Positions 63,321-64,000 of a stretch of 64,000 nt of DNA are shown here, piece by piece. Under the pieces are notes generated by a model that was not told where the DNA came from, searched no databases, and saw only the letters and a program-made list of their open reading frames with translations. A program made the translations under genes and the position numbers. The stretch's first letter is position 1. The number at the start of each line of letters is the position of its first letter. The stretch comes from Chloroflexia bacterium SDU3-3 (GTDB lineage: Bacteria; Chloroflexota; Chloroflexia; Chloroflexales; Roseiflexaceae): NCBI GenBank assembly GCA_009268125.1, contig WBOU01000008.1:93543-157542 (forward strand), given 5' to 3'.

Positions 63321-64000
63321 ATGCCAGTTATCACCTACCGACAAGCGCTCAACGACACCCTGGGCGAGGAGCTTGCCCGCGACCCGAACGTAGTCCTGAT
63401 GGGCGAGGAGATCGGCAAGTTCCAAGGCTCATACCGCATCACCGAGGGCCTGCTCTCCGAGTTTGGCCCCAAGCGCGTGGTGGACACGCCGATCGCCGAG
63501 CTGGGCTTCGTGGGCCTGGCCACCGGCGCGGCCATGCTGGGCATCCGCCCCGTGGTCGAGATCATGACGATCAACTTCATCCTGGTCGCGATCGATCAGG
63601 TGGTCAACCACGCCTCGAAGATCCACTACATGTTCGGCGGGCAGTCGAAGGTGCCGCTGGTGATCCGCACGCCCTCGGGCGGTATGGGCCAGCTGGCCGC
63701 GACCCACTCGCAGAGCTTCGAGAACTGGTTTGCCTACTGCCCCGGCCTCAAGGTCGTGGCCCCTTCTACCCCCTACGACGCCAAGGGCCTGCTGCGCGCT
63801 GCCATCCGCGACGACGACCCGGTGATCTTCATCGAGAGCCTGCCGCTCTACGACACCAAGGGCGAGGTTCCCGAGAACGACGACTTCACCGTGCCGATCG
63901 GCAAGGCCGAGGTCAAGCGCCAGGGCACCGATGTGACGATTGTGGCCTACTCGCGTATGACCGTGCTGGCCATGCAGGTGGCCCAGCAGCTTGAGAAAGA
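63321..64000 (+). CDS. pdhB: Pyruvate dehydrogenase E1 component, beta subunit (partial, 3' end outside window)
   Basis: Reads MPVITYRQALNDTLGEELAR from ATG 63321 for 226 codons to the window edge. Characteristic stretches are MGEEIGKFQGSYRITEGLL, VDTPIAELGFVGLATGAA, MFGGQSKVPLVIRTPSGG and the VVAPSTPYDAKGLLRAAI segment, all from E1 beta. Together with pdhA it makes the alpha2beta2 E1 that decarboxylates pyruvate (or a branched-chain 2-oxo acid; the two cannot be told apart here). GGAGG precedes the ATG, with the stop of pdhA between. Confidence 0.93.
   Translation, partial: MPVITYRQALNDTLGEELARDPNVVLMGEEIGKFQGSYRITEGLLSEFGPKRVVDTPIAELGFVGLATGAAMLGIRPVVEIMTINFILVAIDQVVNHASKIHYMFGGQSKVPLVIRTPSGGMGQLAATHSQSFENWFAYCPGLKVVAPSTPYDAKGLLRAAIRDDDPVIFIESLPLYDTKGEVPENDDFTVPIGKAEVKRQGTDVTIVAYSRMTVLAMQVAQQLEK

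Overview
The window is GC-rich, gene-dense DNA from a chromosome, most likely of a member of the Chloroflexota (class Chloroflexia). The evidence is indirect: a glmS self-cleaving riboswitch, a T-box in front of leuS, secreted proteins ending in a short YLP-type tail, a GT-C-like membrane protein beside a polyprenyl-phosphate mannose synthase, and a very abundant family of intergenic repeats built from CCAAGAC/CGAAGAC octamers. No rRNA, tRNA, CRISPR array, integrase or transposase gene was found.

Layout. 1-6000: a poly-C/poly-G edge that looks like an assembly artefact, a small conserved protein with a class I aminotransferase, the glmS ribozyme with glmS, and an RtcB-type RNA ligase. 6215-14543: one overlapping minus-strand operon, hsdM-hsdS-AAA ATPase-HNH nuclease-hsdR, that is, a type I restriction-modification system with a Septu-like (PtuA/PtuB) pair between hsdS and hsdR. 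14544-16990: a repeat-rich stretch with a 79-bp tandem repeat, MITE-like elements and an array of fifteen 21-bp units. 16990-27240: housekeeping and accessory genes (MOSC protein, AlkZ-like glycosylase, peroxiredoxin, tRNA-binding protein, double solute-binding lipoprotein, class III aminotransferase, flavin disulfide reductase, NHL propeller protein). 27380-27673: a second 21-bp array. 27785-34023: ABC exporter, membrane protein, mannosyltransferase and a cytosolic histidine kinase.

34384-38973 is an accessory island, clearly AT-rich in its second half. It carries small proteins of the kind found in polymorphic-toxin immunity arrays, a 5'-truncated HINT domain joined to a YwqJ-like deaminase toxin, a SUKH-3 immunity gene, a truncated second copy of another island gene, and two genes broken by single-base frameshifts. 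It looks like an orphan toxin/immunity cassette store that is partly decaying, although assembly errors could explain the frameshifts.

39185-64000: a Tat-exported 5'-nucleotidase; an iron-uptake locus (EfeU-like permease, EfeO-like lipoprotein) divergent from a DtxR-family regulator; family 4 uracil-DNA glycosylase; a globin-like protein lacking the expected heme histidine; an LeuD-like swivel protein; an rRNA/tRNA uracil methyltransferase; a T-box with a probable CUC (Leu) specifier that would control a methyltransferase and leuS together; a 7TM-PAS histidine kinase; M20 and M14 peptidases; a DHH-type phosphoesterase; and the start of a pyruvate dehydrogenase operon (pdhA, pdhB) that runs off the end.

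The strongest candidates for follow-up are the Septu-like pair in the slot that the anticodon nuclease PrrC occupies in the E. coli hsd locus, the deaminase toxin/immunity island, and the two unrelated-looking 21-bp arrays that share period and core. All family assignments come from reading motifs by eye; no database search was run.
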